Shown here in pieces: positions 1 through 11,274 of a DNA stretch of 64,000 nt. Made by a program: the position numbers and the translations under genes. Where the stretch lies: NCBI GenBank assembly GCA_038215095.1, contig JBBQRG010000003.1:1-64000 (forward strand), written 5' to 3'. The stretch's first letter is position 1. The number at the start of each line of letters is the position of its first letter. The notes beneath the pieces are model-generated. The model was given only the letters and a program-made list of their open reading frames with translations. It searched no databases and was not told where the DNA came from. The DNA is from DATACN01 sp038215095. Lineage in GTDB: Bacteria > Actinomycetota > Thermoleophilia > Solirubrobacterales > Thermoleophilaceae.

Positions 1-1
1 C

Positions 2-166
2 TGGGCCGGCGTCGCGCAGGCGCGCTTCCAGGAGCTCTGGATCGAGTGGCAGCGCAGCTCACGCGGCATCCAGGAAGCCCTCCACGGCATCTCCCAGCTG
101 ATGAACCAGGCATCGAGCAACTACGCCGACACAGAGCAGGCCGTCGCCCAGTCCTTCAACCGGTAA
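2..166 (+). CDS. WXG100 (ESAT-6-like) protein, C-terminal part
   Basis: Partial gene entering from the left edge; 54 codons then TAA. The visible part opens with Trp-Ala-Gly, the W-x-G turn of the WXG100 family, followed by one amphipathic helix rich in Gln, Ser and Glu, which is the second helix of the ESAT-6 hairpin. Family members are small (about 100 residues) substrates of type VII (ESX/Ess) secretion. The N-terminal helix and start lie outside the window, so the pairing and the secretion genes cannot be judged. It converges on opcA, with a repeat element between. Family assignment rests on the WxG position and the length of the remaining helix; fairly sure. Confidence 0.7.
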   Translation, partial: WAGVAQARFQELWIEWQRSSRGIQEALHGISQLMNQASSNYADTEQAVAQSFNR

Positions 167-167
167 C

Positions 168-246
168 GGCCGCGTCCCTTAGCGAGCGTCCGGGCCGGCG
201 TGCTGCCCGCGGCCACACGTGCCCCCGACGCCACCGGTGGCGGGCC
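168..246 (-). repeat. Intergenic repeat family, copy A
   Basis: A 79-nt element between the convergent WXG100 and opcA genes. Read on the minus strand it matches the element at 28542-28620 at about 70 of 79 positions without gaps, and the one at 13752-13830 more loosely. The shared core reads CACGTGTGGCCGCGGGCAGC. The first part holds the self-complementary GCCACCGGTGGC. It codes for nothing obvious; a bidirectional terminator or REP-like element is possible. Confidence 0.75.
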
Positions 247-251
247 GCTAC

Positions 252-1319
252 TTAGGCGAGCATTTCCCCGGCCGCCGCAAGGGCCGGGCGATAGGCCGGA
301 TCGCGCAGCAGGGCCTGGCGGATGCCCTCCCCGAGGATTCCTCCTTCGCCGCGGGAGGCTCCCAGGACGGTCCACTCCGAGTCCGCGCTGTCGCGGGTCG
401 AACGCCGCGCCCTGAGGCCGCCCGTGCCGCGGTCCAGGCTGAGCTTCATGCCGGAGGACGTCTCGAGCGCGACGCCCGCCAGGCCGGGGACGGTCATGCC
501 GTCGTCGGGCTCGAGCTTCAGCTCGATGTCCTGGCGGCGGGAGTGGGCGCGCCCGTGCAGGCCGCCGTTCGTGCCGCTCACCAGGGAGCCCGGCTCCCAG
601 CCGAGGCGCGACGCGAGCCAGCCGAGGAACAGCAGCCCGGCGACGGTCGACGCCGGCTGGTGGCGCACCGTCACGGAGGTCAGGTGCCCAAGCTCCTCGC
701 GCCACTGCGGCGGGTCGAAGCTGGCTGCGATGCGCTCGCGCCAGGGTGTCGAGCGCAGCCAGGCGAGGTCCACCACGTAGGCGCCCTCCGAAAGTTCGCG
801 CGCCCGCGACACGGCCGCCCCCTCGTCGGGCTCGTTCGCCGAGTCCACGAGCACGACCTGCGAGAGCTTGAGCAGCGCGTCGACCGCCTCGGGGTGGCCG
901 TGCGGCGACCACGCCAGCGTGGCGATGTCCGGCACCACGAGCGGGTCCACGATCGAGTCGAGCCCCTTCAGGTGGTCCGTGCCGATGTCGATCACCACGC
1001 GCTCGCGCACCAGCGCGTGCTCGCCCATCCGCGCCTCGCCCTCCGAGGTCAGCCCCACCCAGGCGTCGATCTGCTTGCGCCCCTTCTCGACCGCGCACAG
1101 CACGAGCCGCGAGGGGTTGTAGCGGCCCACCCCGTCCAGGCGGTTGTACACCTCGCCGCGCCACTCGCGGTCCACGACGGCCACCAGGTTGAGCACCCGG
1201 GCGGGCGCGTAGGCGTCGTCGCGGGCGTGCTGCTCGATCAGCAGCTTGCGCAACGCCGCGTCGATCGCCGACGGGGTTGTGTCCTCGGCGCTCCAGACCC
1301 CCTCGGCGTCGATCATCAC
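252..1319 (-). CDS. opcA: Glucose-6-phosphate dehydrogenase assembly protein OpcA
   Basis: 355 residues, the usual OpcA length. OpcA is the actinobacterial and cyanobacterial partner of glucose-6-phosphate dehydrogenase, needed for its assembly or redox activation in the cytoplasm. It is the last gene of the pentose-phosphate operon, 6 nt after the zwf stop, which is its normal position. The start is GTG at 1319, directly followed by an in-frame ATG at 1316; either could be used, with GGGGCGG just upstream. The zwf-opcA adjacency and overall sequence (DIGTDHLKG and SGTNGGLHGRAHSRRQ stretches) support the call. No key residue is known well enough to test. Confidence 0.88.
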   Translation of the reverse strand: MMIDAEGVWSAEDTTPSAIDAALRKLLIEQHARDDAYAPARVLNLVAVVDREWRGEVYNRLDGVGRYNPSRLVLCAVEKGRKQIDAWVGLTSEGEARMGEHALVRERVVIDIGTDHLKGLDSIVDPLVVPDIATLAWSPHGHPEAVDALLKLSQVVLVDSANEPDEGAAVSRARELSEGAYVVDLAWLRSTPWRERIAASFDPPQWREELGHLTSVTVRHQPASTVAGLLFLGWLASRLGWEPGSLVSGTNGGLHGRAHSRRQDIELKLEPDDGMTVPGLAGVALETSSGMKLSLDRGTGGLRARRSTRDSADSEWTVLGASRGEGGILGEGIRQALLRDPAYRPALAAAGEMLA

Positions 1320-1325
1320 CCGCCC

Positions 1326-2855
1326 CTAGATGGCGCGCCAGCGCTGGCCGTCGTCCAGCAGCTTGTCGGCCTCCTCGGGGCCCTCGGAGCCCGCCGCGTA
1401 CTTGGGCAGCTCCCCGTCGACCTGCTCCCAGCCCTTCAGGATCGGGTCGCAGATGCGCCACTGCGCCTCGACCTCGTCGTCGCGCGTGAAGAGGGTGGCG
1501 TCGCCGCGCATGGCGTCCGTGATCAGGCGCTCGTAGGCCTCTGGCGACTGCGACAGGAACGAGGTGCCGTACAGGAACTCCATGTTCACCGGCCGGATGC
1601 GCATGCGCGTCCCGGGGATCTTCGCCCCCAGCGACAGCGAGACGCCCTCGTTCGGCTGCATCGTGAGTACGAGCTGGTTGGGCTGGACGCCCACCGACCC
1701 CTCGGCCTCGAAGGCGAGGTGCGGCACGGGCTTCAGGATCACCGCGATCTCCGTCACCTTGCGCGAGAGCCGCTTGCCGGTGCGCAGGTAGATCGGCACG
1801 CCGGCCCAGCGCCAGTTGTCGACCTTCAGCTTGAGCGACGCGAACGTCTCTGTCCTCGAGTCGTCCGGCACGCCGTCCTCCTCGAGGTAGCCGGGCACCT
1901 CCTCGCCGCCCACGATCCCGTCCTCATACTGCCCGCGCACCACGATCTCGGGCACGTGCTCGGGTTCCGGCGGGTGGATCGCGTGCAGCACCTTGACCTT
2001 CTCGTCGCGAACGTCGTCCGCGGAGAAGCTCACCGGCGGCTCCATGCACAGCAGCGTGAGCAGCTGGAGCATGTGGTTCTGCACCAGGTCGCGCAGCGCC
2101 CCGGACTGGTCGTAGTACCCGGCGCGGCTGCCGATGCCGATGTCCTCGGCCGAGGTGATCTGCACGTAGTCGATGAAGTTGCGGTTCCAGATCGGCTCGA
2201 ACAGGCCGTTCGCGAACCGCAACGCCAGCATGTTCTGGACGGTCTCCTTGCCCAGGTAGTGGTCGATCCGGAAGACCTGGGTCTCGTCGAGCACCTCCAG
2301 CACGGTCTTGTTCAGCTCGCGGGCCTCCTCAAGGTTCGTGCCGAACGGCTTCTCGATTACCACCCTGACCTCGGCCTCCTTCTGGTGGTCGAGCTCGTGC
2401 TCGCCGAGCTTGCTCACGATCACCGGGAAGAACCCGGGCGCCGTGGAGAGGTAGTAGACGCGGTTGAACGTGATCCCCGCGTCCTCGTCGAACTGCGCCG
2501 CCTCCTTCTTGACCGTCTCGTAGACCGAGTCGTCGTCGAAGCTGCCCGGGATGTAGCGCATGTTCTCGAGCAGCTTGTCCAGCACGTCCTCGTTGGGCTC
2601 CTGGCGCGAGAACTCCTCGATCGACTCGCGGGCCATCTGCTGGTAGTCCTCGTGCGGCTGGTCGGTGCGGGCGATGGCGATCAGGTTGAAGCGCTCGGGC
2701 AGCGCGCCCTCCTGGGCGAGGTTGTAGATCGCGGGCAGCAGCTTGCGCTTGGCCAGGTCGCCGGTGCCGCCGAAGATGACCAGCGTGGTCGGGTGGATCG
2801 GAACCCGCTCGAGCCCCTCGACGAGGGGGTTCGTCTCCTCCTTGGTGGCCGCCAT
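1326..2855 (-). CDS. zwf: Glucose-6-phosphate 1-dehydrogenase
   Basis: 509 residues, normal for the family. Oxidises glucose 6-phosphate to 6-phosphogluconolactone with NADP+, the first step of the oxidative pentose phosphate pathway. The nucleotide-binding motif GGTGDLAKRK is at residues 29-38, EKPFG at 168-172, and the active-site signature RIDHYLGKE at 196-204 with the catalytic His at 199. The ATG at 2855 shares one base with the gnd stop (TGATG), so translation is probably coupled. OpcA follows directly. Long antisense reading frames opposite this gene are GC artefacts. Confidence 0.97.
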   Translation of the reverse strand: MAATKEETNPLVEGLERVPIHPTTLVIFGGTGDLAKRKLLPAIYNLAQEGALPERFNLIAIARTDQPHEDYQQMARESIEEFSRQEPNEDVLDKLLENMRYIPGSFDDDSVYETVKKEAAQFDEDAGITFNRVYYLSTAPGFFPVIVSKLGEHELDHQKEAEVRVVIEKPFGTNLEEARELNKTVLEVLDETQVFRIDHYLGKETVQNMLALRFANGLFEPIWNRNFIDYVQITSAEDIGIGSRAGYYDQSGALRDLVQNHMLQLLTLLCMEPPVSFSADDVRDEKVKVLHAIHPPEPEHVPEIVVRGQYEDGIVGGEEVPGYLEEDGVPDDSRTETFASLKLKVDNWRWAGVPIYLRTGKRLSRKVTEIAVILKPVPHLAFEAEGSVGVQPNQLVLTMQPNEGVSLSLGAKIPGTRMRIRPVNMEFLYGTSFLSQSPEAYERLITDAMRGDATLFTRDDEVEAQWRICDPILKGWEQVDGELPKYAAGSEGPEEADKLLDDGQRWRAI

Positions 2856-3778
2856 CAGCTCGAGCGTTCCACCGCGTGTCCGCCGAACTGGTTGCGCAGG
2901 GCGGCCAGCACGCGGTTCGAGTAGTCGCCCTCGGCGCGGCTCGTGAAGCGCGCGAACAGCGCCGCGGTGATCACCGGCACCGGCGTGTCCTTGTCGATCG
3001 CGTCCTCGATCGTCCAGCGCCCCTCGCCGGAGTCGGCCACGTGGCCCTTGATGTCGCTCAGGTCGTTGCCCTCGGCCTCGAAGGCGCGCGCGGCGAGCTC
3101 GCAGAGCCACGAGCGCACCACCGAGCCCTGCATCCAGAGCCGCGCGATCAGCGCGTTGTCGAGCTCGAAGTCCGACTTCGCGAACAGCTCGAAGCCCTCG
3201 GCATAGGCCTGCATCAGGCCGTACTCGACCCCGTTGTGGACCATCTTCACGTAGTGGCCCGAGCCCGAGGCGCCCATGTGCCCCCAACCGGGACCGAACT
3301 CCTCGTTCTCCTTCGGCGCGAGCACGTCGAGGATGGGCGCCAGCCTGTCCACGGCCTCCTGCGGGCCGCCGACCATCATGCAGTAGCCCACCTCGAGCCC
3401 CCAGACGCCGCCCGAGGTGCCCACGTCCACGTAGTGGATGCCCTTCGGCTCGAGCTCCTGGGCGCGCCTCACGTCGTCGGTGAAGCGGGTGTTGCCGCCG
3501 TCCACGATCGTGTCGCCCTCGTCGAGCAGCCCGGCCAGCTCCTGCACGGTCTTCTCGGTGGGGTCGCCGGCCGGCACCATGATCCAGACGGTGCGCGGGG
3601 CCTCGAGCTTGCCCACCAGCTCCTCGAGCGAGCCGGCGCCGGTGGCGCCGTTGCCCTCGGCCTCCTTGACGGCGTCCTCGCTGAAGTCGAACGCCACCAC
3701 CTGATGGTCCGAGTCGCGATGGATGCGATGGACCATGTTCCCGCCCATCTTGCCGAGCCCTATGAAGCCGAGCTGCAT
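2855..3778 (-). CDS. gnd: 6-phosphogluconate dehydrogenase, short (GndA-like) form
   Basis: 307 residues. Decarboxylates 6-phosphogluconate to ribulose 5-phosphate. It is the short form (about 300 residues) rather than the roughly 470-residue Gnd; short forms are often NAD-preferring, but that is not shown here. The Rossmann motif GLGKMG is at 7-12, the substrate segment VDVGTSGGVWG at 117-127, and the catalytic KMVHNGVEY segment at 178-186. It starts at ATG 3778, overlapping the tal-pgi stop by one base, and overlaps zwf in the same way. Together with zwf it gives the oxidative branch; no lactonase gene is present in the operon. Confidence 0.95.
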   Translation of the reverse strand: MQLGFIGLGKMGGNMVHRIHRDSDHQVVAFDFSEDAVKEAEGNGATGAGSLEELVGKLEAPRTVWIMVPAGDPTEKTVQELAGLLDEGDTIVDGGNTRFTDDVRRAQELEPKGIHYVDVGTSGGVWGLEVGYCMMVGGPQEAVDRLAPILDVLAPKENEEFGPGWGHMGASGSGHYVKMVHNGVEYGLMQAYAEGFELFAKSDFELDNALIARLWMQGSVVRSWLCELAARAFEAEGNDLSDIKGHVADSGEGRWTIEDAIDKDTPVPVITAALFARFTSRAEGDYSNRVLAALRNQFGGHAVERSS

Positions 3779-6470
3779 CAGGCGAGCTTTCGCACGGCGG
3801 CGGCGAGGTCGCCCTCGAGGCGCACCTGGACGGCCGGCAGCCCGTGGTCGCGCAAGGTCTGGAGATCGCCAATCGCCTGCGCCTTCTTCAGGTGGCCGAA
3901 CGTGTAGCCGGCCTCCGGGATCTCGACGTCCTCGCCATCCTCGCTCACGAGCTGCACGAACAGCCCCGTCTTCGGGCCGCCCTTGTGCATCTGGCCCGTG
4001 GAGTGCAGGAAGCGCGGCCCGTAGCCGAATGTGGTCGTGGCCTTCGTCTTGTCGCGGATCCGCTCTCTCAGCTCGGCCACCGCCGCGTCGAACTCCTCCG
4101 ACGGCTCGACGTAGCCCATGAGCGCCACGTACTGCGGCGGCGCGGCCCGGCCGAGCAGCTCGTCGAGGTCGCCCGCGTCCACCTCGGGCAGCTCGCCCGC
4201 GTCGAGCAGCCTCTTGGTGTTGTCCTTGGCCTCCTGCACGTTCGGCTGGTCGAACGGGTTGATCCCGAGCACCCAGCCCGTCACCGCCACCGCGAACTCG
4301 GCGAAGAAGAACACGCGGCCGAGGTCCGCCGGTCCGTGCGTGCCGAGCGTGATCACCGGCTGGCCCGCGCGCGCAAGCCCGCGCACCTTGCCGTCGAGCT
4401 CCTCGTCGGGCTCGTCCTCGTTCCGGAGGTACACGAACACGCGGTCGTCGCCGTAGTCGTCCGGCTCGCCGAGCGGCTCGTCGGCCACCGGCAGGATGCC
4501 CTTGCCCTCCTTGCCGGTGGACTCTGCGATCAGCTGCTCGACCCAGAGGCCGAAGCTCGCGATCGGGTCCGACACGACGAAGGTGAGCTTGTCGCGTCCT
4601 TGCAGGGCCAGCTCGCCCATCACCACGCCGAGCCAAAGCCCCGAGTTCTTCGCGCTGTCGTCGAAGCTGTGGCAGTTCTGCTCGGCCACCTGCGCGCTCC
4701 CGAGCAGCGCCTTCACGTTCACGCCCGCGAGCGCCGCGGGCACGAGGCCGAACAACGACAGCACCGAGTAGCGCCCGCCGATGTTCGGGTCGTTCTCGAA
4801 CACCTTCCGGAAGCCGCGCTCCTTGGCGACGTCCACGAGCGGGCTGCCCGGGTCGGTGACCGCCACGAAGCGGTCGCCGTCGGAGCCCGAGCGCTCGTAG
4901 AAGTAGCGCATGTGCGAGAGCGTCTCCACGGTGCCGCCCGACTTCGAGGACACGATGAAGAGCGTCTTCTCGAGGTCGAGCTCGCGCTCCAGCGCGAGCA
5001 CCGCGCCGGGGTCGGTCGAGTCGAGCACGTGCAGCCTCAAGCCGTCGGGGATCTCGCCGAACGAGCGGCGGATGACCTCCGGGCCGAGACTCGAGCCCCC
5101 CATGCCGAGCAGCGCCGCGTCGGTGAAGCCGTCGTTGCGGGCCTGCTCGGCGAACTGCTGCAGCTCGGCGGCGTGGTCGAGCATCTTGTCGCTGATCGTG
5201 AGCCAGCCCAGGCGATCGCCGATCTCCGGCACGCCGGGGCCGCCCCACAGCGACTCGTCGCGCTTCCACACGCGGCTGGCCACATGCTCCTCCAGGGCCT
5301 GCTGGACCCGGTCTGCCACGGGCTTCTCCAGCTCGTCGGGCAGCGACGCCTCGATCGTCGGCGGCCGCCCCGTGAGCGCGCCCTCGCGCGTGCTCTCCAC
5401 GCTGTCGATCAGGTCGTCGAAGGGCGCGATGAACTTCTCGATGCCCTCGTCGAGCAGCTGCTTCGTGACGTCGGTGAGGTCGATGCCGGCGTCCCTCAGG
5501 GCCTCGAGCTCGGCGGTGGGGTCCACCTCGGCGGTGTCGGGCTTCACCTCGAGCCCCTCGGCGCAGGCGTGCAGCGTGTCCATCGGCATCGTGTTCACGG
5601 TCTCGCGCCCGATCAGCGTGGCCACGTACTTGGTGTCCTCGTACTGCGGGTCCTTCACGCCCGTCGAGGCCCACAGCGGGCGCTGCACCGGGCAGCCCGC
5701 CTCGCGCAGCTCGGCGAACCGCTCGCCTTCGAAGACCTTCTTGAAGCGCCGGTAGGCCTCGCGCGCGTTGGCCACCGCCGCGGTGCCGCGCAGATCCTCG
5801 CGGCCGAGCTCGGCGAGGCGCTTGTCGACCTCGGTGTCCACGCGCGAGACGAAGAAGCTCGCCACCGAACGGACGTCGAGTGACTCGCCGCGCTCCTTGC
5901 GCGTCTCCATCGCCTTGACGTAGGCCTCCATCACGTTTTCGTAGGACTCGACAGCGAACAGCAGCGTGATGTTGATGTTGATTCCCTCTGTGAGCGCCGC
6001 CTCGATGGCCGGGACGCCCTCGTCGGTCGCGGGGATCTTCACCATCAGGTTGGGGCGGTCCACGCGCTTCCAGAAGTCGCGCGCCTGCTCGAGGGTGCGC
6101 TCGCTCTCGTGGGCCGCGGCGGGCTCGACCTCGAGCGACACGAAGCCGTCGCCGCCGTCGGCGTCGTCCCAGACCGGGCGCAGCACGTCACAAGCCATCT
6201 GCACGTCCTTGATGGCCACCTCCTCGAAGATCTCGGCCGCGTCGAGACCCCGGGCGGCGAGCTCGTTGATCTGCTCGTCGTAGTCGTCGGAGCCCGCGAT
6301 GGCCTTCTCGAAGATCGCCGGGTTGGACGTCACGCCGCGCAGCGAGCACTCGTTCACCAGGCGCTCGAGCTCTCCGCTCGTGATCAGCTTTCGGCGCAGC
6401 GAGTCGAGCCACACCGAGGTGCCGGCCTCGGTCAGCGCGACCAGCCGCTCGTTGACTTGTGTTTCGACGC

Positions 6471-6474
<4 letters not shown>
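3778..6474 (-). CDS. Bifunctional transaldolase / glucose-6-phosphate isomerase
   Basis: 898 residues in one frame. Residues 1 to about 365 are a TalAB-type transaldolase: GVTSNPAIF at 47-55 and the Schiff-base Lys146 in NLMVKIPAT. Residues from about 385 onward are a phosphoglucose isomerase: GMGGSSLGPEV near 458-468 and the sugar-phosphate loop SSKSGGT at 510-516. A Tal-Pgi fusion is a known but uncommon architecture. It joins the step that regenerates fructose 6-phosphate to the step that returns it to glucose 6-phosphate, so the operon could run the pentose phosphate pathway as a cycle. Its ATG overlaps the tkt stop by 4 nt (ATGA). Confidence 0.95.
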
Positions 6475-8512
<2,038 letters not shown>

Positions 8513-8516
<4 letters not shown>

Positions 8517-9511
8517 CTCGCTCCCTCTGTGGTCGATGCGGTCTCGGCTCCAGTATCGCGGTTGCCCGCTCGGAGCTCCTGCGCGGCCAGCACGCCGGCT
8601 CCGATCAGGCCCGCCTGGGGGCCGCCGCGGGCCAGCCCGATCGTGACGCGCTCCCACAGGGCCGGCAGGGCCCGCGAGCCGGCCTCCTGCTCGGCGTGCT
8701 CGAGGAAGAGGTGGGCCGCGCCCGACAGGCCGCCGCCGATCACGAGCAGCTCGGGCTCGAACACGTTCACGAAGCCGGCGATGCCGATGCCCAGCATGCG
8801 ACCGAAGCGGTCGAAGATCCGCAGCGCGTCGGGGTCGCCCTCGTCGGCGGCCTTGACCACCTCGTGGCCGGACACCCGCCCGTCCTCGTCGAGCGCGGCG
8901 TGCATGCGGCTGTCGGGCCGGTCCTGGGCCAGCTCTGTCGCGTCGCGCTCGAGCGCCTGGCCCGAGCAGTAGGCCTCGAGACAGCCGTAGTTCGGGCAGT
9001 TGCCCGGGCAGGGCGGCCCGTCGGGGTTGATCGAAAAGTGCCCGAGCTCGGCGCCCAGGCCGTTCGCGCCGCGGAAGATCTTCCCGCCGATCACCACGCC
9101 GCCCCCCACCCCTGTGCCGAGCGTGAGCATCACGAGCTCGCTGCTGCCCACCAGGCTCGACTCGGCCAGCGCGGCGCAGTTGGCGTCGTTGTCCACGAAC
9201 ACGGGGGCGCCGAAGCGGCGGCCCAGCTCCTCGCGCAGCGGGATCCCCGTGAGCGGGATGTTCACGCTGGTCTCCACGGTCCCGGTGCTGAACTCGATCT
9301 GCGAGGGCACCCCCACCCCCACGCCGGCCGGCTGCCCCGCGCTCTCGACCGTCTCCTTGACGCAGGCCTCGATGCCGTCGAGCAGGGCCTCGGTGCTCGA
9401 CACGTCGGTGGGGTGCTCCACGACGTCGTGCGCCTCCACGCCGCGCACGGCGCCGACGGCGACCTTGGTACCCCCGACGTCCACGCCCAGGACGAGCGGC
9501 TCAGAGCTCAC
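8513..9511 (-). CDS. ROK-family glucokinase
   Basis: 332 residues. Phosphorylates glucose with ATP; the product feeds Zwf two genes downstream. ROK features: DVGGTK phosphate loop at 11-16, second phosphate motif LGTGVGGGVVIGGK, ELGHFS with the metal-binding His, and the cysteine-rich zinc motif CPNYGCLEAYCSG. Start chosen as GTG 9511, preceded by GGGGAAGGGG at a suitable distance. It lies 20 nt after the stop of the response-regulator flavoprotein and overlaps tkt. Substrate is inferred from context; another hexose is possible. Confidence 0.85.
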
Positions 9512-9531
9512 GCCCCACCCCTTCCCCGCCT

Positions 9532-11211
9532 TCAGCGCGAAGCAAGCGTGGAACCCCGCTCCCTGGCCTCCAGAAGCTCGTGGACCTGCTGGATCACCAC
9601 GGAGCCCTCGCCCACCGCCGAGGCCACCCTCATGGCCGAGCCCTCGCGCACGTCGCCGACGGCGAAGACGCCGGGCATCCCGGTCTCGTGCATGAACGGC
9701 GGGCGCTCGCGGGCCCAGAGGCCGGCGGCGAGCAGCGCCGGGCCCGTGAGCACGTAGCCGCTCGGCGAGCGGGCGATCTCGGCGGGCAGGAGGTCCGTGT
9801 GAGGCACGGCGCCGATCATGACGAAGAGCGCGTCGGCGGGGACGGTGACCACCTCGCCCGCGGCGCTGTCGCGCAGCTCCAGCCGCTCGAGCAGCGCCCC
9901 GCCCTGCGCGCCGACCACGCTGGTGCGCAGGCGCACGTCCACGTTGCCCGCACTCTCCAGCTGGTCGCGCAGGTAGCTCGACATGCTCTGCCGCAGCGAG
10001 GCGCGGCGCACGACGAGCGTGACCCGCCGGGCGTGCCGGGCCAGGTGCAGCGCGGTCTGCCCGGCCGAGTTGCCGCCGCCGACCACGTACACGTGCCTCC
10101 CGCCGAGGCCGGCGGCCTCGGAGATCGAGGCCCCGTAGAACACCGACTTGCCAACCAGCGCCTGGAGCGCCGGCACGTCGAGCCGCCGGTAGCTCACCCC
10201 GGTGGCGAGCACGACTGCGGCGGCCGTGGCCTCGCTCCCGTCGGACATGCCCACCACGAACCGGTCGCCGTCGCCCCGCAGCGACTCCACCTCGCGCATG
10301 AGCACGAAGCTCGTGCCGAACATCCACGCCTGCTGATAGGCCTGCTGGGCCAGCTCCGCGCCGCTCACGCCCTTCGCGAAGCCGAGGTAGTTGCGTATCA
10401 GCGCGCTGGCGCCCGCCTGCCCACCGATCGACTCGCGCTCGACCACGAGCGTGCGCAGGCCCTCCGACGACGCGTACACGGCGGCCGCGAGCCCGGCCGG
10501 CCCCGCGCCCACGATGATCACGTCGAAGTCCTGCGTGGCGTCGAGGCCTGTGCGCACCCCGTAGGAGCGGGCCAGCTCGGCGTTCGACGGGTCGCTGAGC
10601 AGCGTGCCGTCCAGCAGCCGGACGACCGGTCCGCGGCCGTCCGCCTGGCCACCCTCGGCCAGGATCTCCCGCCCCTCGGCGGAGTCGATCGTGTGGAACG
10701 CGTGCGGCACGCCGTTGCGGGCCAGCAGGCTGCGCAGCTCGTGAGCGCGGGCCGACCAGCGCTCGCCCACCACGGCGATCTCCTGCGGCGCGGACGTGGT
10801 CGCTCGCTGCCACTGGTGCAGGAAGTCCGTGACCGTCTTGTGGAAGAACTCGTCGCGCGGCCGCCAGGGCTTCAGGACGTAGTAGTCCATCCGCCCGAGC
10901 GCGAGCCCCCGCAACATCGCCTCCGCCGTGGCCTTGTCGCCCCACGCGCCCCAGTCCACGAGCATCGCGCGCTTGGAGTGCGGGTGCAGCTCCTTGGCGC
11001 GGGCGAGCAGCTCCTCCCCGGTCAGGTCGGGCATCCACTGGTCCGCGAGCACGAGGGCCACCGGCTCGCCGGCGTCGCGCATCGCCTCGAGCTTGTCGAT
11101 CGCTCCGAGCGCCGAGCCCTCGCAGGTCACTCGGTAGTCGCTCCCGTAGCGGCGCTCGAGCTCGCCCCGAATCCGGTCACGCGCGGCGGTCTCGTCCTCG
11201 ACGACGAGCAT
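9532..11211 (-). CDS. Fused response regulator / thioredoxin-reductase-like flavoprotein lacking redox cysteines
   Basis: 559 residues from ATG 11211 (GTG 11214 also possible; AAGG lies just upstream). Residues 1-125 are a receiver domain with acidic D6/E7, phosphoacceptor D57 and K114. Residues 140-225 resemble a glutaredoxin-like fold. Residues 228-559 are a thioredoxin-reductase-type flavoprotein: GAGPAG at 235-240 and VGGGNSAG at 377-384. The CxxC expected just before the second dinucleotide motif is absent (YGAS at 359-362) and the only Cys in the protein is C30, so it cannot be a normal disulfide reductase. The family is known as a fused response regulator/thioredoxin-disulfide reductase; substrate unknown. 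It is the first gene of the carbon operon. Confidence 0.85.
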   Translation of the reverse strand: MLVVEDETAARDRIRGELERRYGSDYRVTCEGSALGAIDKLEAMRDAGEPVALVLADQWMPDLTGEELLARAKELHPHSKRAMLVDWGAWGDKATAEAMLRGLALGRMDYYVLKPWRPRDEFFHKTVTDFLHQWQRATTSAPQEIAVVGERWSARAHELRSLLARNGVPHAFHTIDSAEGREILAEGGQADGRGPVVRLLDGTLLSDPSNAELARSYGVRTGLDATQDFDVIIVGAGPAGLAAAVYASSEGLRTLVVERESIGGQAGASALIRNYLGFAKGVSGAELAQQAYQQAWMFGTSFVLMREVESLRGDGDRFVVGMSDGSEATAAAVVLATGVSYRRLDVPALQALVGKSVFYGASISEAAGLGGRHVYVVGGGNSAGQTALHLARHARRVTLVVRRASLRQSMSSYLRDQLESAGNVDVRLRTSVVGAQGGALLERLELRDSAAGEVVTVPADALFVMIGAVPHTDLLPAEIARSPSGYVLTGPALLAAGLWARERPPFMHETGMPGVFAVGDVREGSAMRVASAVGEGSVVIQQVHELLEARERGSTLASR

Positions 11212-11274
11212 CACGGGCCTTACCGGGTCCGAGCGCGAGGGAGCCAATTCGGGTTCATGCGATCGTACCGGTGC

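Noticed and set aside
219..2924. 901-residue open frame on the plus strand opposite opcA and zwf
   Set aside because: Very long antisense frames are expected at this GC content. The translation is Arg/His/Val/Leu-rich with no domain, while the minus strand encodes clear OpcA and Zwf. The same applies to long antisense frames opposite tkt, pgi, glmS, guaA and tldD.
9580..11274. Plus-strand frame that continues into the GMC gene, suggesting a 1094-residue protein
   Set aside because: Its first half is antisense to the response-regulator flavoprotein and has no domain; the GMC family begins at MAEPHDYVIVGAG (11275).
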